Assembly: GCF_002197685.1 (NCBI RefSeq)
Contig: NZ_NBBI01000005.1
Location: forward strand, 140,568-204,567
Length of the DNA: 64,000 bases
From: Sphingomonas dokdonensis
GTDB taxonomy: Bacteria > Pseudomonadota > Alphaproteobacteria > Sphingomonadales > Sphingomonadaceae
Direction of reading: 5' to 3'
The notes beneath the pieces are model-generated. The model was not told the origin of the DNA. It made no database searches and saw nothing but the letters and a program-made list of their open reading frames with translations. This document shows positions 1-9,368 of the stretch, one piece after another (positions within the stretch are counted from its first letter, which is position 1; each line of letters starts with the position of its first letter). A program made the position numbers and the translations under genes.

Positions 1-865
1 GCACCACCGGATCCCACTCAATGGTTACCGCCTGGCGGCTGTTCAGCCCCGCACCGATCACCTTTTGCGCCAGCGCCAGATCGATGCCGCTGGCGATCCG
101 CTTGCGGCGGGCAGCGTCGATCAGCGGCTTGGCGCCTCCCTCGGCGTTGACCAATGCCGCGCACATCGCACGCGCCAGGATCCAGGCGCGCTCGCTGTCG
201 CCAGCACCGTCCGTCAGGGGGCACAGGCCGGCCGGGTCGCCCGTCGCCAGCATCGCCTGCATGGCAACCTGCCGGTACTTGGGCGTGGCGTCCGCGGTGT
301 CGACGCTCTGAAGGACGCTGCGCGCTGCCACCGATTCGCCCATGCGCAGCAGCAGCCAGCCGCGCTCTGCCGCAAAGTCGGCGCCATCCAGCCCGGCGGG
401 CGTGTCCACGCGCGAAAGAAGCGCGCGGCGCAGCGCGATCGATAACCAGCGCGACGGCAACGGCGCGGAAAGCCGGCGCATTAGGCCTTCGAGATAGCCG
501 CCGTCGGCCGAGCCGAAGGCATTGGCCGGCACACCACCCTCGCCAAGGCCGATCGGCCCCACGCGCGCCAGCGATCGCCGCGCGAACAGCGGCATCTCAT
601 ATTGCGCCAGCTCTTCGTCGCTCGGCGGCGTCGGCGTTGGCGTCGGACTGGGCGACGGCTCCACCGCCGGCAGATCGAGTGGTGCGCTTGGCAGGGGCTG
701 CACCACCGCACCGCTGGGCCGTGCAGCGGGCGGCGGCGCAACGGGCTCACCGAAGCCGGGTGGCAACAGCGATTCGGGTGCCTGGGCGTTTTGGGCGACC
801 GCAGCAGCGGCCAGGGAAGCGGCGGCGGCGAGCGCCGCGATCAACCTAGCTCGCGAGGTTGCCAA
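1..865 (-). CDS. Exported protein of unknown function (3' end beyond window)
   Basis: The minus-strand frame is open from 865 to the left edge, so only the first 288 residues are visible. I chose a TTG start at 865 because it gives a textbook signal peptide: a basic N-terminus (ATSRAR), an alanine/leucine-rich core and an AVA cleavage site before QNAQAP. No ATG lies nearby in frame. A proline-rich linker with a PSPTPTPTP run follows at about residues 50-85. The rest is a helical, alanine- and leucine-rich region with hints of helix-turn-helix repeats (MGESVAARSVLQ, KYRQVAMQAML), like TPR or Sel1-type solenoids. The start overlaps the end of the upstream 45-aa gene, so the two are probably co-transcribed. 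I do not recognise the family. Confidence 0.7.
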   Translation of the reverse strand, partial: MATSRARLIAALAAAASLAAAAVAQNAQAPESLLPPGFGEPVAPPPAARPSGAVVQPLPSAPLDLPAVEPSPSPTPTPTPPSDEELAQYEMPLFARRSLARVGPIGLGEGGVPANAFGSADGGYLEGLMRRLSAPLPSRWLSIALRRALLSRVDTPAGLDGADFAAERGWLLLRMGESVAARSVLQSVDTADATPKYRQVAMQAMLATGDPAGLCPLTDGAGDSERAWILARAMCAALVNAEGGAKPLIDAARRKRIASGIDLALAQKVIGAGLNSRQAVTIEWDPVV

Positions 866-983
866 GCTCGACCGCCTTTTCGACCTGCGTGGTAGGCTGC
901 TCCGTTGCACTTCCCGCTAGGAAGAACAGCGCGCCCACCACGACCACCAACAGCACAACCAGCGTGACGATCAAACGCGACAT
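846..983 (-). CDS. Small single-pass membrane peptide, 45 aa
   Basis: An ATG at 981-983 opens a 45-codon frame ending in TAG at 846-848. The peptide starts MSRLIVTLVVLLVVVVGALF, one strongly hydrophobic segment, followed by a short polar tail (STEQ-type residues, VEKAVELGNLAS). It lies immediately upstream of and overlaps the exported-protein gene ending off the left edge, in the same orientation, which supports translation as a coupled pair. It is divergent from aroK. No family is recognised. The hydrophobic core plus coupled downstream signal-peptide protein suggests an inner-membrane accessory peptide, which is inference only. Confidence 0.55.
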   Translation of the reverse strand: MSRLIVTLVVLLVVVVGALFFLAGSATEQPTTQVEKAVELGNLAS

Positions 984-1042
984 GTTTCAACCCTGCACGG
1001 CGCGGGAGCAAACCCGCGCTTCTAAACACAAACTACCGAGCC

Positions 1043-1071
1043 TTGTGCCCGGGGCGCCGACGCGCTGTATA
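1043..1071 (+). promoter_or_regulatory. Candidate sigma-70 promoter for aroK-aroB
   Basis: A -35-like TTGTGC (1043-1048) is separated by exactly 17 bases from a -10-like TGTATA (1066-1071). The aroK ATG follows only 12 bases later with no clear Shine-Dalgarno sequence, so the transcript would be leaderless or nearly so, which is common in alphaproteobacteria. Inferred from sequence only. Confidence 0.4.
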
Positions 1072-1083
1072 GCCCTCGAACTC

Positions 1084-1647
1084 ATGTTGCAAAGCCCCAC
1101 CACTTCTACGCGCGATAGCAAGAGCCGCTGGCAGCGCGAGCCGATCGTGCTCGTCGGCCTGATGGGCGTCGGCAAATCAACGGTCGGCAAGCGGCTCGCA
1201 CACCGGCTCGGGCTACCCTTTGTTGATGCCGACAACGAGATCGAAGAAGCCGCTGGCATGTCGATCGCGGACATCTTTGCGCAATTTGGCGAGCCTTATT
1301 TCCGGGACGGCGAGCGGCGTGTCATCCAGCGGCTGATCGATGGCCGCCCTAAAGTGATCGCGACCGGCGGCGGTGCCTTCGTCAACGATGCGACGCGCGC
1401 CCTTATCCTGTCCGACGCGCTAGCGATCTGGCTCGACGCCGATATCGAGGTGCTGGTGGAGCGCGTCCGTCGGCGCGACACCCGTCCGCTGCTGCGCGGC
1501 AAGGATCCCGCGACGGTGCTGCGCGAGCTCGCCGCAGTCCGTAATCCGCTCTACGCCCAGGCGCATATCCGCGTGCCCAGCAACAATGCGCCGCACGAGG
1601 CAACGGTTCGTGCCATCCTCAACGCGATCGGGTACGGGGCCTCATGA
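1084..1647 (+). CDS. aroK: Shikimate kinase
   Basis: Phosphorylates shikimate to shikimate 3-phosphate with ATP, the fifth step of the cytoplasmic shikimate pathway. The 187-residue protein carries the P-loop GLMGVGKST near residue 25, the shikimate-binding DADNEIE and FRDGERRVI regions, the glycine-rich ATGGGAF loop and the lid arginines in RRRDTRPLL. Frame extends upstream to 859, but the ATG at 1084 gives a normal family length. The short extra N-terminus before the P-loop is typical of alphaproteobacterial AroK. Its stop overlaps the aroB start by four bases (ATGA), the classical aroK-aroB coupling. Function is secure from motifs and context. Confidence 0.96.
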   Translation: MLQSPTTSTRDSKSRWQREPIVLVGLMGVGKSTVGKRLAHRLGLPFVDADNEIEEAAGMSIADIFAQFGEPYFRDGERRVIQRLIDGRPKVIATGGGAFVNDATRALILSDALAIWLDADIEVLVERVRRRDTRPLLRGKDPATVLRELAAVRNPLYAQAHIRVPSNNAPHEATVRAILNAIGYGAS

Positions 1648-2744
1648 CGATTGTTCCGGTGGCGCTTGGTGCGCGCAGCTATGACGTGGTGATCGAAGCG
1701 GGCCTTCTTGCCACGGCAGGCGATATCCTGGCGCCGCTATCGCGCGGGCGGCCGATGCCGATCGTGGCCGACGCCAATGTCGCGCCGCATCTGGAGACAC
1801 TGCGCGGCTCGCTCAATGCGGCCGGCGTGTCCACCGAGACGATCATTATTCCCGCTGGTGAGAACTCGAAAAGCTGGGCGACGCTTGAGCAGCTGACCGA
1901 TCGGCTGCTTGCGCTCGGCGTCGAGCGCGGTGACCATGTCATCGCGCTCGGGGGCGGGGTGATCGGCGATCTGGTCGGTTTCGCCACCGCCATTCTGAAG
2001 CGGGGCTGCGGCTTCGTCCAGGTGCCCACGACCTTGCTGGCGCAGGTCGATTCCTCGGTGGGCGGCAAGACGGGCATCAACGCGCGCGCCGGCAAGAACC
2101 TGATCGGCGCCTTTCATCAGCCCAAGATCGTTTTGATCGATCCCCGCGTGCTCGACACGCTGCCGCTCCGCCAGCTGCGCGCCGGCTATGCCGAGGTGGT
2201 GAAATACGGGCTGATCGATGACGCCACCTTTTTCGCCTGGTGCGAGGAACATGGCCCGGCGCTGCTCGCGGGCGACGCGGCGGCACGCGAATATGCCATC
2301 GCGCATTCGGTACGCGCCAAGGCCCGGATCGTCGGCGAGGACGAGTTCGAGACCACGGGGCGCCGGGCATTGCTGAACCTCGGGCACACCTTCGGCCATG
2401 CGCTGGAGGCCGAGGCCGGATTTTCGGACCGGCTGCTCCACGGCGAGGCAGTCGCCGCCGGCTGTGCGCTGGCGTTCGGCTATTCGGTGGCGCACGGCCT
2501 GTGCCCGATGGAAGACGCGATTCGCGTCGCGGCGCACTGGCAGGCGGCGGGGCTGCCCAACGGCTTGTCGGCGGCCGGCATCTCCGCCCCGGCCGAGCGG
2601 CTCGTCGACCATATGCGGCATGACAAAAAGGCGAGCGGCGGCCAGATTCCGTTCCTGCTCGCGCATGGCATCGGCCAAACGTATCTCGACAAGCAGGTGT
2701 CGCTTGACGACGTTCAGCGCTTCCTGGCGATCCAGCCGAACTGA
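1644..2744 (+). CDS. aroB: 3-dehydroquinate synthase
   Basis: Converts DAHP to 3-dehydroquinate, second step of the shikimate pathway, using NAD and a divalent metal. The 366-aa length is normal. Visible motifs are the NAD-binding [15 protein letters not shown], the substrate-binding [18 protein letters not shown], and metal ligands in [11 protein letters not shown] and [10 protein letters not shown]. It overlaps aroK upstream (ATGA) and shares one base with the DUF2256 start downstream (TGATG), so all three are probably one transcript. Confidence 0.97.
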   Translation: MTIVPVALGARSYDVVIEAGLLATAGDILAPLSRGRPMPIVADANVAPHLETLRGSLNAAGVSTETIIIPAGENSKSWATLEQLTDRLLALGVERGDHVIALGGGVIGDLVGFATAILKRGCGFVQVPTTLLAQVDSSVGGKTGINARAGKNLIGAFHQPKIVLIDPRVLDTLPLRQLRAGYAEVVKYGLIDDATFFAWCEEHGPALLAGDAAAREYAIAHSVRAKARIVGEDEFETTGRRALLNLGHTFGHALEAEAGFSDRLLHGEAVAAGCALAFGYSVAHGLCPMEDAIRVAAHWQAAGLPNGLSAAGISAPAERLVDHMRHDKKASGGQIPFLLAHGIGQTYLDKQVSLDDVQRFLAIQPN

Positions 2745-2884
2745 TGCCCAGCGGCGTCGCCAAAGGAAATCTGCCGACAAAGGTCTGCCCGGCCTGCCAG
2801 CGGCCGTTCACCTGGCGCAAGAAATGGGCGCGCGACTGGGATCAGGTGATCTACTGCTCCGACGCTTGCCGTCGCAAACGCTAG
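2744..2884 (+). CDS. DUF2256 domain peptide, 46 aa
   Basis: A 46-residue basic, tryptophan-rich peptide with four cysteines arranged as CPAC and CSDAC around the core [16 protein letters not shown]. This is the DUF2256 (PF10013) pattern, a presumed small zinc-binding protein of unknown role. Its ATG overlaps the aroB TGA by one base, so translation is probably coupled to aroB. Cys-4 spacing predicts a structural zinc knuckle. DUF2256 is often encoded near cryptochrome/photolyase genes in other genomes, but here it follows aroB. Confidence 0.85.
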   Translation: MPSGVAKGNLPTKVCPACQRPFTWRKKWARDWDQVIYCSDACRRKR

Positions 2885-2886
2885 GG

Positions 2887-3219
2887 TCAGCCGCGGGCGG
2901 CCAGCCAGGCGAGCCATAGCCAGCCACCGATCAGCAGCGTGCCGCCGATCGGGGTGATTGCGCCAAACCAGCGTGGCGCGCCCAGCGCCATCAGGTACAA
3001 GGTACCAGCAAACAGCGCGCCGCCCGCCAGAAACAGCCACGCCGGTCCGCGCGCCTCCAGCCGGAGCGCGACCAGCACCGCAACGGCGTGGATCAGCTGA
3101 TACTGCCCCCCGGTGCGCAGCCATTCCGCGGCCTGCCCGCTTGCGCCATGCGCGCCAAAAGCGCCGGCGCCGACCGCAAGCGCGCCCGACAAGGCGCCCA
3201 GCATCATCAGCCAGTTCAT
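2887..3219 (-). CDS. DUF423 family membrane protein
   Basis: A 110-aa protein with about four transmembrane segments and the family signature GAFGAHG near the N-terminus, followed by WLRTGGQYQLIHAVAVL. DUF423 (PF04241, YgdD in E. coli) is an inner-membrane family of unknown function. I chose the ATG at 3219 rather than the one at 3234 because it overlaps the stop of the preceding antiporter gene by four bases (ATGA), matching the other junctions of this run. It is the last gene of the cvpA-scaffold-antiporter-DUF423 group. Confidence 0.9.
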   Translation of the reverse strand: MNWLMMLGALSGALAVGAGAFGAHGASGQAAEWLRTGGQYQLIHAVAVLVALRLEARGPAWLFLAGGALFAGTLYLMALGAPRWFGAITPIGGTLLIGGWLWLAWLAARG

Positions 3220-4970
3220 CGGTCGTTCCCCCATGGCTGCTGCGCCGCCACGATCGCGCGGGCGGCGCGAATATCGTTGGCTTCCAGCTGGATGCGCAGC
3301 CGCTCCTTGTCGCGCGCGCGATACATGTCCTCCGCACGGTCGATCTCGGCACGGTCGATACCCAGGCCCTCCATCGCGGCACGCGCCATCTTGACCGCCG
3401 ATTCAAGCACTTCGCGCACCACCAGCCGCGCAGGCCCGTTCTTCAGTTTGATCAGCCCGCGGCGATCAAACGCCCGGACGTAAATGGCCGCGCGGGGAAA
3501 CGCCTCGTGCACCGCCTCGACCACATCGGCCGTCACCTGCTCGCCGTCGGTGCAGAACAGGATCATTTCGGCCTCCGCCGCGCCCGCCTGACGCAGCAGG
3601 TCCAATCGCGTGCCGTCGCCATAATAAACCTTGGCGCCAAACTCTCCGGCGACATCAATCATCTCGATATCGGTGTCGATCAGCGTCACGGGGATGTCCT
3701 GCGCGAGCAGCATCTGCCCCACGGTCTGGCCGAAGCGACCATAGCCAACGATCAACGCATTGGCGCCATCCGCCTTCGGGCCTTCGCGCTCTCCCGGCAC
3801 GATCGGCGTTTCACGGAACCGACGGGTGAGCGTCATGAGAAACGGCGTGGTCGCCATCGACAGCGTGATAATGGCGCCGAACAAGGACGCGGCCTCTGGC
3901 GCGATCAGATAAGCGTTGGTCGCCTGGGCGAACAGCACGAAGCCGAACTCGCCGCCCTGGCTCAGCAGTACGCCCAGCGCGAGCGCCGCGCGCCACGACA
4001 TGCGAAAGGCAAGGCCGATCAGGAAGATCACCAGCGTCTTGGTCGCGATCAACGCCAGCGCCATGGAAAGCACGAACAGCGGCCGTTCGGCGATCGCCGT
4101 CAGGTTCAGCATCATGCCGATGGTGAGAAAGAACAAACCGAGCAGGATCGAGCGGAACGGATCCACATCGGCCTCCAGTTCGTGCCGATAGGGGCTGTCG
4201 GCCAGCATCACGCCGGCAATGAACGCACCCAACGCGGTCGAAAGCCCAAGCGCCTCCATCAGCGCCGCGCTGGCGATCACGGTGAACAACGCGGCAAAGA
4301 CGAACATTTCGCGCTCGCCCATGTTGCCGATGCCGCGGAACAGCGGCCGCAACACGAAGCGGCCAGCCGCGATCAGGCCGACCACCGCCGCCAGCGTGTA
4401 CAACACCAGCACCCATCCCGGCGGGCCGGCGGCGTCGGCAGGATTGCGGCTCATCGCGGCGATGATGGTGATCAGCGGGATGATCGACAGATCCTGGAAC
4501 AACAGGATCGAGAAGGCGCGTTCTCCGAAGGGGGTGCGCAGGCGACCCGAGGATTGCAGCATCGGCAGCACCTGGGCCGTCGACGACAGCGCGAGCGGCA
4601 GTCCGAGCGCCAGTGCGGCGGGGATGGAGAAATGCGCAAAGATCGCGATGATCGCGGTCACCGCGATGCCGCAGGCCACGACCTGCAGCAGCCCGAGCCC
4701 GAAGATATCCTCCTTCAGCCGCCACAATCGCCCGGGGTTCAGCTCGAGCCCAACGATAAAGAGCAGCAAGGTTATGCCGAGTTCGGCGACGCCAAGCTTC
4801 GCTTCGGCATCGCCGATCAGCCCCAGCACCTGCGGGCCGACGACCGCACCCGCCACCAGGAACCCCAGCGTGGCACCGAGGCCCAGCCGGCGGAACAACA
4901 GCACGAAGCCAAGGCCGGCGCCGAGCAGGATCACGCCGTCTCGAAGCAGCGATCCTGTGGCATGCTCCAT
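3216..4970 (-). CDS. CPA2-family cation:proton antiporter with TrkA-N domain (KefB-like)
   Basis: A 584-residue inner-membrane antiporter. Roughly residues 10-390 form the Na+/H+ exchanger domain with about 12 hydrophobic segments and motifs such as ELGITLLLFIVGLELNP and STAQVLPML. It is followed by an NAD-binding TrkA-N/RCK domain (ALIVGYGRFGQTVGQML, then LIDTDIEMID). Such proteins exchange K+ or Na+ for H+, and KefB/KefC members are gated by glutathione adducts. Whether this one is glutathione-gated cannot be told from sequence. Start and stop both overlap neighbouring genes by ATGA, so it is inside a translationally coupled operon. Confidence 0.93.
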   Translation of the reverse strand: MEHATGSLLRDGVILLGAGLGFVLLFRRLGLGATLGFLVAGAVVGPQVLGLIGDAEAKLGVAELGITLLLFIVGLELNPGRLWRLKEDIFGLGLLQVVACGIAVTAIIAIFAHFSIPAALALGLPLALSSTAQVLPMLQSSGRLRTPFGERAFSILLFQDLSIIPLITIIAAMSRNPADAAGPPGWVLVLYTLAAVVGLIAAGRFVLRPLFRGIGNMGEREMFVFAALFTVIASAALMEALGLSTALGAFIAGVMLADSPYRHELEADVDPFRSILLGLFFLTIGMMLNLTAIAERPLFVLSMALALIATKTLVIFLIGLAFRMSWRAALALGVLLSQGGEFGFVLFAQATNAYLIAPEAASLFGAIITLSMATTPFLMTLTRRFRETPIVPGEREGPKADGANALIVGYGRFGQTVGQMLLAQDIPVTLIDTDIEMIDVAGEFGAKVYYGDGTRLDLLRQAGAAEAEMILFCTDGEQVTADVVEAVHEAFPRAAIYVRAFDRRGLIKLKNGPARLVVREVLESAVKMARAAMEGLGIDRAEIDRAEDMYRARDKERLRIQLEANDIRAARAIVAAQQPWGNDR

Positions 4971-5407
4971 CAGTGTTCCCCTGCGCCGCGCTGCGCCTGT
5001 TCGGCTGCCTCAGCCGCGGCCTCGAAGGCGAGACGAATGGAGGCATGGCGGGCGTGATAATCGAGCGCCGGCGTCAGCACGTCGAGCCCCGGCCAGTCCG
5101 GCAGACCACCCTCACGTGCCAGCCAGGCCGACAGCGCATCGCGCGCATCGGCCAATTCGGTCGGCGTACGGCCGATCACGTTGGCGGCGAGCAGCGACGA
5201 CGAAGCCTGGCCGAGCGCACAGGCGCGTACCAGCATCCCCGCCTCGCTGACCCGGCCGTCCGATCCGAGGTTCACATCCACGGTCACGCGGCTGCCGCAG
5301 ATCGGCGAGCGCCGCTCGCTGCTGCCCTGCGGATCGGCGAGCCGCTCGTCGATTGGATTGTCGGTCGCGAGCCGCAAGATCGCGTCATTGTACAGCGTGT
5401 CGCTCAT
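4970..5407 (-). CDS. NifU/IscU N-like iron-sulfur scaffold-related protein
   Basis: A 145-aa protein of the IscU/NifU N-terminal fold, starting MSDTLYNDAILRLA. Two of the expected cluster-ligand cysteines are visible, in SPICGSRVTVDV and VRACALGQASSSLLA. The C-terminal helix where canonical IscU has its third cysteine reads HARHASIRLAFEA, with serine in its place. Classical IscU transfers nascent Fe-S clusters. Here the missing ligand makes scaffold activity uncertain. Lies between cvpA and the antiporter with four-base overlaps at both ends and away from any isc or suf genes. Confidence 0.85.
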   Translation of the reverse strand: MSDTLYNDAILRLATDNPIDERLADPQGSSERRSPICGSRVTVDVNLGSDGRVSEAGMLVRACALGQASSSLLAANVIGRTPTELADARDALSAWLAREGGLPDWPGLDVLTPALDYHARHASIRLAFEAAAEAAEQAQRGAGEH

Positions 5408-5949
5408 GCCGGCTGCTTTCCCTTTGGTGCCGGCCCGAATACGGGCTCACCGCGGCGCCGGCGATCGATAAAGTCCGCGATCGCATTGGTGGTGACGTTC
5501 AGCAGCGGGTACGTCCGCGCCTCCTTGATCCAGGCCGGGCGATTGGCCGGCCCGCCGCCGATCGTGTCGAGCACCAGCACCACCAGCAAAAAGGCAAGAC
5601 TGGCGATGATCAGGCCCTTGAGCGCGCCAAAGCCAAAGCCCAACGCGCGATCCACCGGGCCAAGCACCGATTTGCGGACCCGCTCTCCCATGGCGCGCGC
5701 CACCATGCGCCCGACGATATAGGTGACGCCGCACAGCAGCACGAAGGCGAGCGTCGCCGCGCCCGATGCCGTGCCGATCGTGCCCGTCAACGCTTTCGAG
5801 AGCGGCAGGTGAAACAGCTTCACGGCGAAGATCATCGCGACCCAGGCGAAGAGCGCCAGCACCTCCGTCACAAAGCCGCGCTTGAGGCCAAGCAACGCGC
5901 TGCCGCCGACGACGGTGAGTACCGCGATATCAAGTCCGTTGAGGTTCAT
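5404..5949 (-). CDS. cvpA: CvpA family membrane protein
   Basis: A 181-residue protein with four hydrophobic segments in the first 125 residues, including ALLGLKRGFVTEVLALFAWV, the conserved CvpA/colicin V production region, then a polar, basic C-terminus. CvpA is an inner-membrane protein linked to colicin V export, envelope homeostasis and biofilm. In alphaproteobacteria it commonly sits beside radA and purF, as here with radA just upstream. First gene of the overlapping run that ends with DUF423. Confidence 0.92.
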   Translation of the reverse strand: MNLNGLDIAVLTVVGGSALLGLKRGFVTEVLALFAWVAMIFAVKLFHLPLSKALTGTIGTASGAATLAFVLLCGVTYIVGRMVARAMGERVRKSVLGPVDRALGFGFGALKGLIIASLAFLLVVLVLDTIGGGPANRPAWIKEARTYPLLNVTTNAIADFIDRRRRGEPVFGPAPKGKQPA

Positions 5950-6050
5950 TGTCGCCGATCTAGGCCATGACGGTGATGATGAGAACAGGGCGCGCGTGGC
6001 GCATCGCTACATGGCGACGATCTGTGCCCGATCAACGTTACCGCACCGGG

Positions 6051-7424
<1,374 letters not shown>

Positions 7425-7486
7425 CGTTAAACCCTGTTTATTGCCAGCCTTGCCGACGGCTGCGCCACCGCCATGACCCAACGTAA

Positions 7487-7501
7487 GAACATGTAGGGAA
7501 C
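7487..7501 (-). promoter_or_regulatory. Candidate LexA (SOS) box upstream of radA
   Basis: On the plus strand the sequence reads GAAC, seven bases, GAAC. On the radA strand this is GTTC-N7-GTTC, the direct-repeat SOS box used by LexA in alphaproteobacteria such as Rhizobium and Rhodobacter. Both half-sites are perfect. It lies 63 bases before the radA start codon, where a repressor would overlap the promoter. The role is inferred from motif and position. Confidence 0.6.
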
Positions 7502-7709
7502 AATCCCACCCTTTTCTTCCGACGGCCCGATAGGCGCTGCGGGCGCAATGCAGCTACCAACCAACGTCCATGCAGCCCGTTGCAAACGCAATTCGGCCCG
7601 GCGAAGCGAGGAAAACGGAAAATAGGTCAGCGATCTTGCAACAAAGTGTCTCTCCGGGCCGTCGGGCGGCTTGACGCTCCATGCTGCATCGGCGAAGTCG
7701 CGATCCGCT

Positions 7710-8090
7710 ATGAAGAGCCCCTTCCCCATTGCCGCCGCGGCGCTTTTCGCGCTTGCTGCCTGTAACTCCAAGTCGGAGCCCGAGGTTCTCGACTCCAATC
7801 CCGATCCGATGGCGGCCGAGCTCGCCAACGCCGGCTCGATCGAAATGCCGCCTGCGATCAAGGCGGACAAGACGATGCGCTGCGCCGACAACAGCCTGGT
7901 GTACGTCACCTTCTTCGAAGGCGACAAGCAGGCCGTCGTGCGTACCGAGCAGGGCGGCACGCCCACCACGCTGACCGCCGCCACCGCCGGCGAGCCGCTG
8001 ACCGCCGAGGGTGGTTGGTCGATGACCGGCGACACCGCCAACGTGAAGATCGAGGTGCCCGGCAAGGGCACGCTTTCCTGCCACGAATAA
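7710..8090 (+). CDS. Small lipoprotein, MliC-like
   Basis: The 126-aa product starts MKSPFPIAAAALFALAAC, a lipoprotein signal peptide with lipobox LAAC, so it should be anchored by lipidation at Cys-18. I chose the ATG at 7710 because the longer frame from 7671 would disrupt the signal peptide. After a Ser/Glu/Asp-rich linker comes a small beta domain with MRCADNSLVYVTFFEGDKQ and a C-terminal LSCHE, two cysteines spaced as in MliC/PliC inhibitors of C-type lysozyme. The resemblance is moderate. A strong intrinsic terminator follows. It is transcribed alone. Confidence 0.75.
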   Translation: MKSPFPIAAAALFALAACNSKSEPEVLDSNPDPMAAELANAGSIEMPPAIKADKTMRCADNSLVYVTFFEGDKQAVVRTEQGGTPTTLTAATAGEPLTAEGGWSMTGDTANVKIEVPGKGTLSCHE

Positions 8091-8096
8091 CGGTTC

Positions 8097-8138
8097 AAAC
8101 CCGCCGTCGCGCCTTGGCAGGAGCGACGGCGGGTTCTT
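8097..8138 (+). terminator. Rho-independent terminator after the lipoprotein gene
   Basis: Perfect 13-bp stem: AACCCGCCGTCGC at 8098-8110 pairs with GCGACGGCGGGTT at 8123-8135, with a 12-base loop and a short T-containing tail. It separates the lipoprotein gene from aat 14 bases further on. Confidence 0.85.
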
Positions 8139-8151
8139 ATGCTAGGCGCCG

Positions 8152-8889
8152 ATGACGCGCCGCCCCGCCTTTGACCTGCTAGATCCCGCCTCCGTGCTGG
8201 GCGCCTATGCCGTCGGCGTATTTCCCATGGCCGATGCGCGCGACGCGCCCGGCGTCTATTGGGTCGAGCCGCGCCGCCGCGCGATCATGCCCCTCGACGG
8301 CTTTCACCTCTCCCGCTCCTTGCGCAAGACGCTGCGCGCCGAACGCTTCCGGCTGACCGCCGACACGGCGTTCGGCACGGTAATCGCGATGTGCGCCGAA
8401 GCGGCAAGCGATCGACCCGAAACCTGGATCAACCCCTCAATCGAACGCGTCTTTCTGGAATTGCACGCGGCCGGCTTTGCCCATTCGATCGAATGCTGGG
8501 AGGGCTCGCGGCTAGTGGGCGGGCTATATGGCCTGTCGATCGGACGCGCCTTCTTTGGCGAAAGCATGGTGAGCCGGACGCGCGATGCCTCCAAGGCCGC
8601 GCTGGCGGCGCTGGTCGCCCGGCTGCGCGGCGGCGGCTATTCCTTGCTCGACTGCCAGTTCATGACCGATCACCTCGCCTCGCTCGGCGCGGTGGAGATC
8701 GATCGGCAGGATTACATGGCGTTGCTGGGCGATGCGCTGTCGGACGTGCTGGGCGTCTCGTCGGACGGGCCCGCTGCCTGGCGCGCGACCGGCGCCGATT
8801 TCCGCGCGGTAGATGGGCCGCCAAGCACGTCGGTATCCGGCCCCTTGTCGGGAAAGGACATCGTGCAGCTCTTGGGCCAGACGTCGTAG
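8152..8889 (+). CDS. aat: Leucyl/phenylalanyl-tRNA-protein transferase
   Basis: Transfers Leu or Phe from its tRNA to the N-terminal Arg or Lys of proteins, tagging them for ClpS-ClpAP (a clpA gene lies at 28.9 kb). Family motifs: AYAVGVFPMAD, VYWVEPRRRAIMPLDGFHLS, ETWINPSIERVF, HSIECWEG, LVGGLYGLSIGRAFFGESMVS and LLDCQFMTDHLASLGAVEI. At 245 aa it is slightly longer than E. coli Aat because of a C-terminal tail (VSGPLSGKDIVQLL). The last 178 bases are antisense to the end of the DUF2155 gene. Confidence 0.96.
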   Translation: MTRRPAFDLLDPASVLGAYAVGVFPMADARDAPGVYWVEPRRRAIMPLDGFHLSRSLRKTLRAERFRLTADTAFGTVIAMCAEAASDRPETWINPSIERVFLELHAAGFAHSIECWEGSRLVGGLYGLSIGRAFFGESMVSRTRDASKAALAALVARLRGGGYSLLDCQFMTDHLASLGAVEIDRQDYMALLGDALSDVLGVSSDGPAAWRATGADFRAVDGPPSTSVSGPLSGKDIVQLLGQTS

Positions 8890-9368
8890 ATCGGGTGCTG
8901 CACGACATTGAGCGCGGGCCGCTCCTTGTAGAGCCAGCCGGAAAAGGTGCGCCGCCATTTGTCGTCGCTGCCGCGCACGTCCACCTGCAGAAAGGCGCCG
9001 GTCAGCTGCTCCTGCTCCCACGGCGCGGTCCGCTCGCACGCGCGCAGCCGAACGATCGTGTCGCCCACGCGCAGCGCCTGCCCCGGCTTCATGGTAAGAT
9101 TGCGGCTGACGCCATTGCGCTTGTTGAGCACACCGATCTCTGCGCTGCGCTGCGCCATGGGCGTGCTGCCGGCATCCACCGGCCCGGCATCGCCCTCCAC
9201 CGTCACGACGTCTGAGGGCGCCTTTTCCTCGGCCGCGTCGGGCACCTGCTGGCTGGTCGCGGGCGCCGTTTCGCGCGCGTCGTCGCCGATCAGCCGCGCG
9301 CCCTGCCACACGCCCACGGCGAGCAGGGCGGCGCCGCCGATCGCGGCCGCCGCGACCGCTGGCTTCAC
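8712..9368 (-). CDS. DUF2155 domain exported protein
   Basis: The 218-aa product begins at a GTG that overlaps the stop of the NDUFA12 gene by four bases (GTGA). A longer frame exists upstream but would run through that gene. The start gives MKPAVAAAAIGGAALLAVG, a signal sequence or N-terminal anchor. DUF2155 (PF09923) covers about residues 90-180 with IGVLNKRNGVSRNLTMKPG, LRACERTAPWEQEQL and IYDVWPKSCTMSFP. Its role is unknown. The alphaproteobacterial order NDUFA12-DUF2155-aat is conserved. The tail overlaps aat antisense by 178 bp. Confidence 0.9.
   Translation of the reverse strand: MKPAVAAAAIGGAALLAVGVWQGARLIGDDARETAPATSQQVPDAAEEKAPSDVVTVEGDAGPVDAGSTPMAQRSAEIGVLNKRNGVSRNLTMKPGQALRVGDTIVRLRACERTAPWEQEQLTGAFLQVDVRGSDDKWRRTFSGWLYKERPALNVVQHPIYDVWPKSCTMSFPDKGPDTDVLGGPSTARKSAPVARQAAGPSDETPSTSDSASPSNAM

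Noticed and set aside
2958..5057. 699-codon plus-strand frame opposite the antiporter and DUF423
   Set aside because: His/Gln/Arg-rich low-complexity shadow without motifs.
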